Assembly: GCA_023055425.1 (NCBI GenBank)
Contig: JALGPY010000001.1
Coordinates: 70,984,994-71,048,993 of the forward strand
Source of the DNA: Linanthus parryae
Taxonomy: Eukaryota > Streptophyta > Magnoliopsida > Ericales > Polemoniaceae
Length of the DNA: 64,000 nt
Direction: 5' to 3'
Shown piece after piece: positions 37,648-49,775 of this stretch (position 1 is its first letter; each line of letters begins with the position of its first letter). The notes beneath the pieces were generated by a model. The model saw only the letters and a list, made by a program, of their open reading frames with translations, was not told where the DNA came from and did not search any database. Made by a program: the position numbers and the translations under genes.

Positions 37648-37755
37648 CAAAATACCTTGCGGCCGAACCAAATTTCACCGTTCATGTCTTAAACGGCGAG
37701 AAAACCTCATAAGCGGCGTTATGTTCTCGAAGTTTTCGGTCTGTTTTCAGTAGTG
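37648..37755 (+). repeat. CACTA 3' terminal region
   Basis: 108 bp with two CGGCG motifs (37693, 37713), ending TTTTCAGTAGTG, the inverted form of the left tip. The Copia-C deletion has removed the rest of the 3' subterminal region. Confidence 0.75.
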
Positions 37756-37758
37756 TCC
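37756..37758. repeat. Target site duplication of the CACTA element, right copy (TCC)
   Basis: TCC directly after the terminal AGTAGTG; matches 14145-14147. Confidence 0.8.
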
Positions 37759-40386
37759 ATTTGATAAAATGAGTTACTAACTTTTCCTCCTTCAAATTTG
37801 ATAACCCACCGAAATATGGAAAATGTTAGTAAGAAATGTTCAATACACGTAAATGTTTGGGGCACTCCGAATTTTTTCGTGACCACTATTGTAGTTACGA
37901 CATGTACTATTATGTTCATGACATGTGATTTAGAGTATCTCCTTGAAATTTTAACATTTTTGAAAATGAAAAAATAATTATATTTTCAAGAAGAAAAAAA
38001 ACGATTTTTAATAAGTAGTTGTGACAAGCCTTCAAAAAAAGCTCTAAGCATTAGCTTTGCGTACAATTTTAGTTATTACGTATTACGAAATTTGACTATT
38101 TATATACCGAACTATATAAATGTGCCTATTTTCATTTTGAGTACGCTTTATAATTATTTTCATTTTTTTTGTCATTTAATTTTGAGTGCATTTGATACTG
38201 AGCTATTTGTGATTTAAATTTTTTTTCGGGAAAAAGAAATGTACTTTTAATTACTAGTTGTGACAAACTTTTAAAAATGGCTATAAGCAATATTTTTGCT
38301 GTGCAAATTTTGTTACTACATATACTATTATGAAAGTTGTCTATTTATATATCAAACACCGTATATATCTCTATTTTCATCTTAAGTATACTTTTATTTT
38401 TAATTCTTGCCGTAGTTTAATTTTGAGTGCATTTCATTTTGAGCTATTTGTAAGAATCATAATTAATGAAAAAAATAATACCGCGAATAGAAAAATAGAT
38501 GATTTAGAGCCTTAAACTGTTTAATTTGGACAAATATTGTGGTGTCGAGACATAGTCATGAGTTCTTTTTGGAGTGTTGATTCCACTCAAAATAATGTAT
38601 GGTATCGACCCCGTCCATCAAGCCTAAAACTCTTCCCCTAATTTTACGCTTGGACCAAAACTGTTTTGCTGACGTTCATGAATTTCTTATAAAATTTTTC
38701 ATGCATCACATTCTAATTGTTAAAGAATACGTATTTTCTAACCAGTTGATGTATGCCAAGGGACATTTAAGTGATCTTTTTTATTTATGAAATCAATTTT
38801 GTGGGATCCATGACAAAGAAGAACATGAAAGCGGTGAAAAAAAGCAAGAGAATTTCAACAATTTCCTATAAAATGATGTGGAAATTGATATTTCCTAATG
38901 CAGTTACGTCGATTCAAATCAACCGGCCCTTATTTCGTCATATAAGCTATATAACCAATAAATGCACGTTAACAAGGCTGAAAATATCACACGTAAAGAA
39001 GGATGAAATCATGCATACTTAATCTTTTATCTTTCCCTATGCGAAGGTGTTAGGGACACTACATAACTTTGTTTATCCATTTTTATTTTTATTTTTCTCT
39101 ATTGCAACTAATCTTCCCTTGAGCTATTTAGGTGAAGTTCTTAGTGTTTTCTCTTTTAATAATTTTATTTCACAAGAATTTTATTCAAATAATTGTTTGA
39201 ATTAGTATCAATTAAATACAATGGAGTGAAAGTATAATCAAGTATGATGGATGAACAAATCATATAAGTCAGTACACAATTGGTCCAAAAAATACAAAAT
39301 TTCAAAATATATTTTTTTAATTATTTTTTATTGAATTTCACTCAATTTTTTTGGAAGAAGGAAGATGTCGTATAATGCATTGTATGAACATAAGGAGGAG
39401 AAAGAAAGACGAATAATTATAAGATTGTTAACTCATTTTAGTAGTTGATTTTACATTGCTTTAATTTGTAACCTTTACTTTAAGAATTATGCAATGACAA
39501 TGACTCAGTCAAGCCCGACCTGTGTTGTTAAGAACACTCTTACAGGACAACGTAGAATGCATACTACGCTTTAAGTAAAAACACATACATGGAAAATTTA
39601 TATAGATTTAGAGAAAATAAATTTAAATTAGACTTAATTGTTTATTGCGTACCTGTAGTTTTAAAAAATTGACAGATTGCATGCCTCACTTTCAAAACTC
39701 CCTTATTGCATTTTCCATTTGCAAATTGTCCATAATGTTAAAACTTTTAATGTCGTTTCACTCGAACCTAGGGTGTTCATGGTCCGTTCTGATCGAACTC
39801 AGATCATCACGAGGACATAAATATGAAGGATCGGTTTTTGCTTACGTAAAACACAAATGCCTACATTTTATATGTTTAAATAAATGAAACGAAATATATG
39901 TACGGTTAATATCATTGGATTTTAACATTACAATGTTCAACCATAATAAGTAACCACGATAAGTAATAACGCAAACATGTGTGTAACAAAATTCACACAA
40001 TTCACTCATCCAAGACCATTATTCCTTAAACACTTCAACTAAGGTTCCGTTTTCTTTGGCCAAGTATGAAGCGAATTTTAACTTTTTAAACAATATAAAA
40101 CAGTTTCTTACTTTTCTCGAGTACAAAAGTGTTGCTTACCATTTCGGTTTGAAAAGAACTTATACTTCTATTTACTCCCTGAAAAGCATTTGCAGGTGTA
40201 AAAAGACAATCGAATTTAAAAAGTAATTGTATGTTCATACGATGTTACTTGACAAAAACAAATTAAATTTATTTAGTCATAAAAAAGGAATAAGAACTTA
40301 CATAAAAAATTTGTAGCAAAAAATTAGGCTAAAACTGTCTTTTTTTTTTTACTTACAAAAATGTACAGTATCACTTACAAAAATGT
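37759..40386. other. AT-rich intergenic DNA without genes
   Basis: No credible coding region or RNA gene. It contains one diverged tandem duplication of about 240 bp (about 37970-38215 against 38216-38460), sharing GTTGTGACAA, TTTTGAGTGCATTT and GAGCTATTTGT. 39630-39780 may be part of an old DNA-transposon end, but no partner was found. Confidence 0.5.
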
Positions 40387-40426
40387 GAAGAAGAAGAAGA
40401 AGAAGAAGAAGAAGAAGAAGAAGAAA
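40387..40426. repeat. (GAA)n microsatellite
   Basis: About 40 bp of AAG/GAA repeats. Confidence 0.9.
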
Positions 40427-40479
40427 AAGCAAAGTCCACTCTCTCAAGAACAACCAAGTAGCATGAATAGTTTTTCTTA

Positions 40480-40583
<104 letters not shown>

Positions 40584-41245
40584 GCATGAATAGTGCCGCT
40601 TTTAACCCCCAACCACAATATACATATACAACTACAAACAACCGATATAAATGGGCATGAAACTTTAAAACAAAACTCTCGCATAGCGCAAACGCCTAGT
40701 TATAGAATTAAATATTGGTAAATCATAACTAAATCTATGAGGCATTTACTTGTGATGGATAATATGCCATCGAGTTTAAATAATTTGTACTTGGAGGGTA
40801 ATGAATATTGGGTAAAAGACACTGACCACCCTGAGTTTAGGCTTGATTCCACGCAGCTATCCTGTGTTTTGGAAAAAGACAGTCTGCACCTTTTTCGATG
40901 GAGGCTAACTGTTGAATAACGGTACAATGAAAAAGACCATTTTACCCCTAAAATTCTATGAAATTACACCCTATATATTACCCCAACTTTTCCTTATCCT
41001 CATTTCTAACCCTAAATCCCTATCTCTCACCCTCTTTCTCTCTTCCCGTGAACACCACAGGTTCCCTCACCTTCCCTCCTCCCTCCCTCATTTCCTCTCC
41101 AAATCCAAACGAAACTGCAGATCCCATCCAGATCTGGCGGTGGGGACGGTGACGACGGTGGTGCCGCCTCCACCAGTGACATCGATCTGAAGCAGGCGAC
41201 ACCAACGGATCTGTAGAATTTCGCGATGGTGGCGGCGGCAGTTAG

Positions 41246-41313
<68 letters not shown>

Positions 41314-42491
41314 CCTCATGAATCCAGATCCGGCAGTTAGCTTTACTCGAGAACCCACCGCCCCGATCCCCACTCAGGCTGATTGTTATTGATTCCATTG
41401 CCGCTGTATTCAGGTCTGAATTCGACAACACACCCGGTGATATGAAGCGGATGTCTTCCCTCTTTTTCAAGATTTCCAGCAAACTCAAGAGTCAAGCGAG
41501 TAGGTTTGGTGTTGCAGTTGTGGTCACAAATAAAGTGGTTGATTTCATGGGATGATCACCTGAGGGGTTGAGTGGGATGAGGGTTGGGAGTTTAAGCTCT
41601 TCGGTGTCTTCCGGAAGACGGGTTTCTCCTTCTTTGGGGCTGTCTTGGTCCAATTGGTGTAAATTCAAGGATATAGCACCGAAAATAGCTAAACGCCGGC
41701 GATGAGACAGAGATGCGATCGTTACAGCAAAAATCAGAGGGGTCTTTGTAGTTTCTCTTCGTTTTCTTCTGCTTCTTTATCCCTCCTATTTTTTTCTCAA
41801 TCGTGCACAACTTGTTTTCGGCTGATGGTCCGAGTCTGTTAAACTTGGAAAAAGTAAAGACATGTAGTGGTGGTGCCGGTAATGGTGGTGATGTCAACGA
41901 TGGTGGTGGTGTTTGGTGGGTTCGGGAGAGAGACAGAGGGAGTTGAGAAGGATGAAGATGTTGTCTCTTTGTTGTTGTGGGTTTGCCAGAGTGATGGTGA
42001 TGGAGAGTTGATTACGTACAATTTTTGGGTTTTTGTGTTCTCCAAAATTCGAAGTGGTTGACGCTTTGAATTTGAAGCTTGTGAAATGTGGATGTTAATT
42101 TCTCAAGTTTTTGGTTTGATTTGCGGTTCAATAGGGTTCGATATCAAATCTGTGAATCTTGATTTTTTTGCTAAGTTCGTGATGATATTCAAGTCCAGGG
42201 CAGATTGTACACTGACATATATGAACTGTGGGTATGGATTCAAAGGGAGAGATGTTGTTGGTGTTGTTGCTATTTTTGGTGGATGTTCTTGATATTCTTG
42301 GTGTTCTTGCTATTTTTGTGGATGTTCTTGTTGCTAAAAGAGGGCAAAAAAAGGTCAAAAATGGACACAAAAGTAATACAGTCCGAAAAAATTCAATCAC
42401 CCGCTTTTTAACGGAACATGACAGAAGGGTGCTAAGTGTCCACAGAATATTCCGTTAAATGGGTGCAAAGTGTATTTTTTCAAAACAGAGG
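40584..42491. other. Intergenic DNA with a (TC)n tract; no recognised gene
   Basis: 41030-41340 has GC-richer sequence resembling a gene 5' end around the (TC)n tract, and 42060-42400 has T/G-rich frames, but no domain or consistent exon set is recognisable. 42368-42475 resembles the outer end of a DNA transposon (inverted CCGTTAAAAAG-type sequence); no mate was identified. Confidence 0.35.
41247..41308. repeat. (TC)n microsatellite
   Basis: About 62 bp of CT/TC dinucleotides. Confidence 0.95.
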
Positions 42492-43240
42492 TGTATACAG
42501 GAGGATCCTTTGAGGAAGATCCAAGTGTACACCAGGGGTAGAGTATAGAAACACAGAGAATGTAGGTTGTGAGTAGGGAGAGAGCAAGACAATGGTAACT
42601 AAGAGAGAGAGAGACAGTATGAAAATGGCCAGAGCTTCCTTGTAGTTAGATGATTGCAGTGAAGGGTTAACGATCCTATATATGGTGGGAATGTGATCGT
42701 TGTAGTGGGTTAATGCACCCATTAATGGCGGCTTAATTACCTAAACCATAACGGCACGTTCGACCGCATATATAGGGACCGTTACGTACTTCGCCCGCGT
42801 ATACCGGAACCGTTATGAGGTTGACCGGGTTTATGGGACACGTGGCCATAAATCTCTCAAAGCAGTTATCAAGGGTCGCGCGCGGGTTTGGTTGTCGCTC
42901 GCGCGCGACAGATCTTTCTCTAAACTCCAAACCACTAAGTCGCTACAAGTCCCATGTGGAATGATATCCGCGGGGCCCTGTCTCGCAACCCCCATACGGA
43001 TAAGCATGAGTAATGGTTGTGTGATATTGGAGCACCATCGGATGTGCTAGATGACTGCCACATGTAAGCTGACTCACGTGGCTAGAACACACTGGCCTAG
43101 TTTGGCAAAGATAAATTATTAGATAGATTATTGAATGAGCGGTTGAGATGAAGTGGTTGAGTCTCTCTCTCCTCATCTCAACCACTCATCCAATAATCTA
43201 TCTAATAATCTATCTTTGCCAAACTAAGCCACTATCTACA
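42492..43240 (-). repeat. Gypsy 3' LTR with MITE insertion
   Basis: Closely similar to 54477-55087 (shared blocks from TGTATACAGGAGGATCC to GGCTAGAACACACTATCTA), interrupted after AACACACT by the MITE and an ACT duplication. Minus-strand purine tract abuts at 43241. Confidence 0.85.
43094..43230. mobile_element. MITE, 137 bp, foldback type (Tourist-like)
   Basis: The two halves are inverted copies over about 60 bp: GGCCTAGTTTGGCAAAGATA at the left, and GGCTTAGTTTGGCAAAGATA reading inward from the right. It is flanked by ACT on both sides (43091-43093 and 43231-43233). The TIR start GGC(C/T)TAGTTTGG resembles PIF/Harbinger (Tourist) MITEs. Those usually duplicate TTA/TAA, so the superfamily is provisional. 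No coding capacity. Confidence 0.85.
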
Positions 43241-43255
43241 TTAGCCCCCTTTTTG
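43241..43255 (-). promoter_or_regulatory. Gypsy polypurine tract
   Basis: Minus strand reads CAAAAAGGGGGCTAA directly before the TGTAGATAG start of the 3' LTR. This places the LTR boundary at 43240. Confidence 0.75.
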
Positions 43256-44050
43256 CGCGTGGAGACACTTATCGGATGGACTTCAATGCGCAAAAACTAG
43301 CGCGCGCGTTGCAGCCACGCACAATTTCAAATGTCCGAGATATCAGCCCCCACGCGTGTCATTGTAGTCTAGAATCCCTAGGATCGTGCCTTCTGTTCCT
43401 CTAGGGTTTTAGCCGTGACATCAGCAGAGGCCTGTGATTGTGTGATTCAGCGGTGATTGTTGCGATTCGACAACTGAAAGGACGCGACTCTTCAGCAGAT
43501 TTGAATAAATACTCCTCATCCTCCATTGTTGAAAGCTACTGCTTCTCTCTAGAGTGAATGGTTACTGAGAATCTCCGAGAGAAAATCCAGATTTTCAATC
43601 ACCAATTCTTCTTGGCGAATCGTCTCCTTCAAATTGCTTCAACAACACAAGGTTGGTTCGCCTGATTTTTGATTAATGTTTCCAATATGAGTATCCCTCC
43701 CTTGACATGCCTTTATATTTTGAATCTGAAACCCAAAAACATTCAAAGACCCACCATTGCTTGTAACTGTCGAAAAGGTTCTTAAAACCCTAAAAGATTG
43801 AAACTTTGAAACAATGGTATTCTGGAATTCAAAACCCAAGGAACTGGAACCCAGAACTTGTAATTTCCGAAATTGAAGCTGGTGCGAGCCAACTTAAAAC
43901 CCAGAAACTAGGAACTCTTAAAACTGAACTGTACAGTTCTTCAAGTATCCAGAACTTGTACATTTGCTTGAAATTTGTTCTTGAACTTCTGCTTGAGTCA
44001 AATCTAAAGGTGGATATATTTCTCCCCCCTTTTTTTTTGCTTTGCTGTAG
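43256..44050 (+). promoter_or_regulatory. Putative promoter, leader and leader intron of the antisense PMD gene
   Basis: 43256-43500 has CG-rich CGCGCG/CACGCG motifs. A TATA-like TTGAATAAATACTCC lies at 43501-43515, followed by pyrimidine-rich leader sequence. A plausible leader intron runs from AAG|GTTGGT at 43652 to a T-rich tract and GCTGTAG at 44050, two bases before the ATG at 44053. This arrangement is that of a host RNA polymerase II gene and is unrelated to the element's LTR promoter, which reads the other strand. Confidence 0.5.
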
Positions 44051-47000
44051 CAATGGCCAGAACAAAGACAACCGAATCTGTGAAGGAGGCTGATGAAATT
44101 CCTGATCTTCCTAAGTCTTTGTGGAAGAAAGCTCCTTACATGGGTGGTGAAGACTACTACCATGCCAGTATCAAGTTAAAGAGGTTGCCTGAGCCTATTT
44201 CTGAAGATCTGTTACTGCTAACCCCTCTACCTAGTCGAGCAGAGTTAGACTTAATTGATGCCAAGGATGTAGTCCGATTGGGTCTTGAAAATGGATTCTA
44301 TCCACATACCAAAATCTCTACCCAGGCTTTTGTTAATAAACTGGATTTGATGGATGAGTGGACTGACCATGTATTGACTTATCATGCCATCAATCTCAAT
44401 CAAGCTGGGGTCTATTACGCCATCAGGGCTACGAAGGGTGCTACTATGAAAATGGATCAAACCATGCTTCTGAATCTCTTTTCCAGGTACTCACCCATAA
44501 CCCATACCTTACATTTCGCTGAGTTCGAGGCAGCCCCCACCTTGGAGGACGTGCACATGATGTATGACCTTCCTCCCATGGGCGAGGTTGATCCCTTGGC
44601 TGCACTGGATACTGATGGAGAGCTCGCTCTATATGAGCAGATGGTCGAGTGAATAGCGAAAGTCAAGAATATTTCTACTCGTTGGACATCTGCGAAAGCC
44701 CTTCCAAAGTTTCAATTAGTCGATACCTCTGCGAAGAATACTTAGGGCAAGTGGGTGCAGTACTTCTTCCGTGATTATGCAAATAGCAAAATCACTAAAG
44801 AGCTATTGAATAAGGATCCCAAGGCGGAGAATTACGTAGAAGGCAAAGGGTACAACTGGACCTTGTGTGGCTTTCTTTGTATTTGGCTTTCGCGATTCTT
44901 GATCGATGGCCATCCTCATGATGGGGTATTTTTATCAAATTTTGCCTATTGCTGTTCGCCTATCCTTAGGCCAGAACGTCGCACTCGGGCCTCTGGTGTT
45001 GGGAACCCTTTACCATCGCTTAGACCAGCTTTTGGTTGCACTGGAAGAGTCGTGCGCGCGACTTGATGTTCTGACTTTTTTCAACATTTCCTTCCTCACC
45101 ATGTGGGTTTTTGAAAGGTGGCCTTCCTACGCTCCTACCCCTTCAAGAGCCAGATTATGGAATATTCCTGGTGCTCATAACGCGCTTCGGTGTGGGAGAG
45201 CTTCACGGTGGTATAAGACAAAGGATCCTAAGTGTGCATGGAGTTTGATCTGTGATGATTGAACCAAGTTTGTTGCCAGGCCTTATGCCACTCGCATTGA
45301 AGAGGTGTGATTCTACGCGCGCATGTACCTGTCTGAAGGTAGCCCCATCTCTAAGGACAACCTCCTCAAAGGGCCTAGATGTTTCAGGGAGTTTCTTTGT
45401 TGGTGCTTGAGAGGCTCATTGCCTGCTCTTGCTGAGTATATTACTGAGATATCGCCCAAGTATGAGCGTATCACGGTTAACGTCGATCCCACTCGCGTCT
45501 GCCCCCAGCTAGGCTATGACATAGTGGCACCTTCCCTCTGGCCTAATTCAGTGCGTAGAGGTTGCTACAGACGACTGATGACACCAAAGTGTAAGTCTGC
45601 TCTGCTTGCTAGTCTGCCTTTCGATCAACCTTCAGGGAAGCGCCAGGGTAAACCCACCAAAAGTTGGATCTCTTTCTGGAATACACAGCTGGCAAGGTTT
45701 GCAAAATCTGCTTCACCGCGCATCAGCAGGGCTCCCTCTATTAGAAGGAATTCCTTCCCATTTCGTCAAATCTGCAGTTTGGACGCCTCTGCTTTTGGGT
45801 ATTATTCCTTGTTGGACAAGGAAAATCACATGTGTGCCAACGTGATCCTTTCTGAGAAGGTGGCCGCTGTTAAGGAAGGACTCCAAAGCATGATTGAGTA
45901 CAGTGAATCTTTCTCTAAGGTAAGTAACACATCTTTGTCTTTCCTAAAATGCATCTCTTTTTGAGGTGCGATGTCTTACATAAATTTCCCCTTTTTAGTG
46001 CTGCTTGAGGAGGTTCGCATCTGGATACCTTTGTACTGCAATGGTTGATGCTATCCTTCATGCAAAGAGAAGTAAAAAGATCATCCCTTTTAATTTGAAA
46101 AAGGATCCTCAGGTGGAGACTGTGTTGCGTCAAGAGATGGATGTATTCGCCCGCTCCCTGATAAGCGAGAGTGCTGAAGTGGACGCAGATGTTGGTCCAA
46201 GTACTAAGAGGCAGAAGCAAAACTCAATTGTGATTTCTTCACCGCCTAGGGAAGCTCCAGCTTCGCCACCCACGGAAGCTCCTGCTCCCAAAGGCAAAGG
46301 TAAAGGCCGCCTTCTCAGCAAGTCTCGAAAGGAACTTGTAGTTGAATATTTTATTCCATATGATCATGAGGAAGAAGATGGAGAAGAAAGAGAAGAAGAA
46401 AGAGTAGAAGAAGAAAGAGAAGAGATAGAAGCAGAAGAAAGGCAAGAAATCCTAGAAGGTAATTGAATGAACTTATTTTTCCTTCAATCAAAATTTTCAA
46501 CAATAATATTTTTAAACAAATTCTCTCTTAACAGAAGATGATGCTGAGACCATCAGTGGCCTTTTGGCCAAGGAACGTAGAAGGACAAAGGGCTCTTGCC
46601 CCGATGCGTCAAGTGAAACAATGGATGCGGCCATAATCGAGGAGTCCAAGAGGATGGCTGCTGAGGCAGAAGAGAGAAGAAGGAAACGGGAGGAAGATGA
46701 TGTGGAAGCGGTTACAAGGAGAATTCTGGAAGAGCAGCATGCTGGCAGCATGAGCGTGACAGCTCTAGAGCAAGCGCAACATGATTTCGAGGAAATCGCT
46801 GGTGGTGAAGAAGGTACGATTTTTAATCTTGTTGTAACTTACCAAGAGGTAATCTTAGGTGCATTAAAGCATGGTGTATCTAAACATGACATTCGCCGAT
46901 GGTTAGTGAACAAGTGTGGCGAACCCTCAGGTAAGAATTTGAACAATGTTTGCAAGTAAAGTTAACAAGTCATTCCGTATTGTAACAAGTTTTCACATAA

Positions 47001-48331
47001 CGTCAGTTCATGCACACCTTAAGGATGTGATAAATGAAGAAAAATCTGTAGCATATGGTGTTGCATCTGTAGCATATGGTGTTGGAGCTGCGATCCCACA
47101 TGAGTGTGGAGGTGCTCGCTTTTGATCTGAATATAGAACAGAACATAATGAATAATTCATAACTCATATTACCTCAATGACTTATCCAAATTCCTCCTGC
47201 AAGTGGTGTTGCTTTGAATGAGCCTGCTGCTGTTTCAAGTGAGCTTGCTGCTGCGCGAGGCATGATTGTTGATGCTCCTGCTGTGAGCTTGACCACTGGT
47301 GAGATAGGTGTTGGTATTCCTGCTACTGATTCAGCCACCAGTGAGCTTGGCCTCATAATTCCTCAGACTCTTGAAGTCTTAGGTGATCTGGATCCTTATG
47401 GCCCCTTGTCGTGCGAGGTTCAGCTCATCTCTCCTCCTAGAACTTATGCTAACATGCCTGGCTTCTTGAGAAGTGCCATTGTTCCTGTTGCTGAGGTAGT
47501 TGCTCATAGCAACTCTGAGGATGTTATGGTGCATGAGCAAAGGGGTCAATCTCCCATGGCTCGCGTTCCATAGAAAAGTTCATACACACAGAAGCCCGTT
47601 ATGGCTGCAGATGATGCAGGGGAGCCCCTGGAAGATGTGACTGAGGGATCTGAAAATGATGGCCCTAGATGCCGAGATGCGAGAGGGAGGCATTGAAGAG
47701 GAATGTGCGAACGAGATGGAGACAGAAGGTGCTGGAGCTGAAGTTCTCACAAATGAACAAGTGTCTGAATTTCCAGGAGCTCATCCAGTCATTGAAGACC
47801 AGGCGTCATGAGAATGTTGATGCCCCAACAGTAGCTCCTGAGCCAAGGATTCTCTTGAAAATGAACAAGTCTCTAGGAAAACAGAAACTAATCAAAATGC
47901 TTTTCAGACTTCGCATGCGAATGTGGATACCCCCATGGAGAATCTTGAGAAGGGGAGGCCTTCTGAAGATGCTGCATTTGCTGATAACAGTGGTTTTCCT
48001 CCTCCGACTGTGAGTCCCGCTGCTGAAGTTAGTGGTGTCAATACTCCATCAATCTCTTCTATCCCTGCTGCCTCAGTTAGTGTTTCAAGGCCTCCTAAGC
48101 AAAACCCTGCTATCCCTTCTCTTGAGATAGATTTCTCTCAGGTACCCAATGCATGGAGCTTGTGGGGTTCGCAGGCTACAGTGGCTATTGCAGGTGTTGA
48201 CACTTATGTCATACCAGTTGACTACGACGAGCGAGAAGCTTTAGCTTATAGTCAAGCAATGCAGGAAAGAAGTGAGTCATCCTCCCAGGCTATTCGCATC
48301 CCTTCATTGCGCCAAATTATTGAGGGAGCAG

Positions 48332-48336
48332 GTATG
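48332..48336. repeat. Target site duplication of Copia-D solo LTR, left copy (GTATG)
   Basis: Exact match to 49771-49775. It is also the first five bases of an intron. Confidence 0.95.
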
Positions 48337-49770
48337 TGTTGGAATAGATGCCCTAGAGGCAATCTAGTTTAGTATGAATTTGTAATTGGCTAGAAATTCA
48401 TTTATTATTTATTGGATATTTAATATAATGAAGTCCTTAGATTTACAATCGTGTTGTTTATCTTAAATATCCCTAGTCGAGTATAATGATTAAATGGGAC
48501 AATCATCTATAGACTAGTATGGGGTTGGATTGATATGGAGATATCACGATCCAACACATAGGTGTGCATTACGGAATGTTGCACTGGATTGACCCATCAC
48601 CGAGAAGGCTACATACACGTTATGTTAAGTCACAAGTGCTTCTCGGGTACAATGGTATTGTCATCCTTAGACTTGAAGTCACTAGATATTCTAGTTGTGG
48701 ATCATTGTGATCTTGGTAGCGTTAAACGCTACACCGTAACTGGGTAGTTATAAAGGCGTGTACTGGATACAATGAGAAGCAAGCTTAGAGATCGTAGTGG
48801 ACGTAGAGATGATTTGCCCCTCCCACATAACGGGAGCAAATATCCAAGGCCACTCGAGGATAGTGCTTATAGAATGTCTGGCCAGACTCAAATAAATCTA
48901 TATATGGGATATTGATGTTATTTGCACGAATAAGGCTATTCCATGGATCGAGAAACTAGGGATTGGATATACGAGTGTGACTTGTATGTCTCGTGTCCAA
49001 TCCGGATATGGAGGCAAAAGGGATGAGACAATTACTTGTACAAGGTTGTCTAGATGACTATTCTATTAGTTGGCTAGAATGGATGTTTTGCTAGAAACCG
49101 CTCCATATTAGCAAAGAGTTGCTACCAACTAGATAGAACCTATGGGGTCACACGCTATATAGAGTTGTACTAGATTGTGGAATTAATTAATTGGATTAAT
49201 TAATTAGAAGGATCACTTTGCAAACCCTTGCAAACTTAGTAGGGACTAATTTGCAAGGAAGGGACTAAATTGAATTCTAGTAGGACTAGAATAAGTCCTT
49301 TAGGTAGTTAACAAGGAGTTGTTGGACTATATAAAGGACCCTCCTCCTTCCTTCCCTACACACTTTATGCTCTAGAGAGAACATAACAAGAGTAGGAGAG
49401 AACAAAGGAGAGAGAGAGCAAGCCACAAAGAGGGACGCCGCCCCCTTTGCCGCCGCCCCTTGTCCCCGACGCCACAAAGGGCCGAAACCCCCTTTTTGGT
49501 GCCTCGTTTTGCGTGATTCCTTCATCCTCCTTTCAATCCGGGCTAGCACCAAGGTGATTGGAGATCTAGGAACAACTCTAGGCGTGGATCAACTATAGAG
49601 AACGTGACACTATTCGCGTTTGAAGTCATCAAGGAGAACCCAAAGGTGTGTTTATGATTTCTTACCTTCACTATCGTTATGCATCTAGACTTGTGATCCT
49701 TGGAGGGTTTTGCATGGTTGTTTATTTGATTATGCTTCCGTTTGCGCGATCCATGAATCATAACCCTACA
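48337..49770 (+). mobile_element. Copia-D: solo LTR of the Copia-A family
   Basis: 1,434 bp, sense orientation on the plus strand, TGTTGGAATAGATGCC...CCCTACA, bounded by GTATG on both sides. No internal sequence remains, so unequal recombination between two LTRs removed it. Very similar to Copia-A LTRs, with few visible differences. It lies within an intron of the antisense PMD gene, in the same sense as that gene. Confidence 0.96.
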
Positions 49771-49775
49771 GTATG
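49771..49775. repeat. Target site duplication of Copia-D, right copy (GTATG)
   Basis: Follows the CCCTACA end directly. Confidence 0.95.

Larger units (their letters stand above)
14148..37755 (+). mobile_element. CACTA (En/Spm-type) DNA transposon, interrupted by Copia-B and Copia-C
   Basis: Left end CACTACTTTAAA and right end ...TTTTCAGTAGTG are inverted copies over the first seven bases, flanked by TCC on both sides. Both subterminal regions contain ACGGCGAGAA (14369-14380 and 37692-37702) and other CGGCG motifs. Inside, on the plus strand, lie a broken TNP2-type transposase gene and a TNP1-type gene, the usual two-gene content. Without Copia-B and Copia-C it would be about 7.7 kb. Both genes carry frameshifts, so the element is not autonomous now. 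Confidence 0.88.

Noticed and set aside
37970..38460. Possible young tandem duplication or MITE pair
   Set aside because: Copies are too diverged and have no inverted ends; recorded only as an old duplication.
41027..41488. 153-codon ORF with Arg-Glu repeats
   Set aside because: Created by the (TC)n microsatellite; no conserved domain or splice context.
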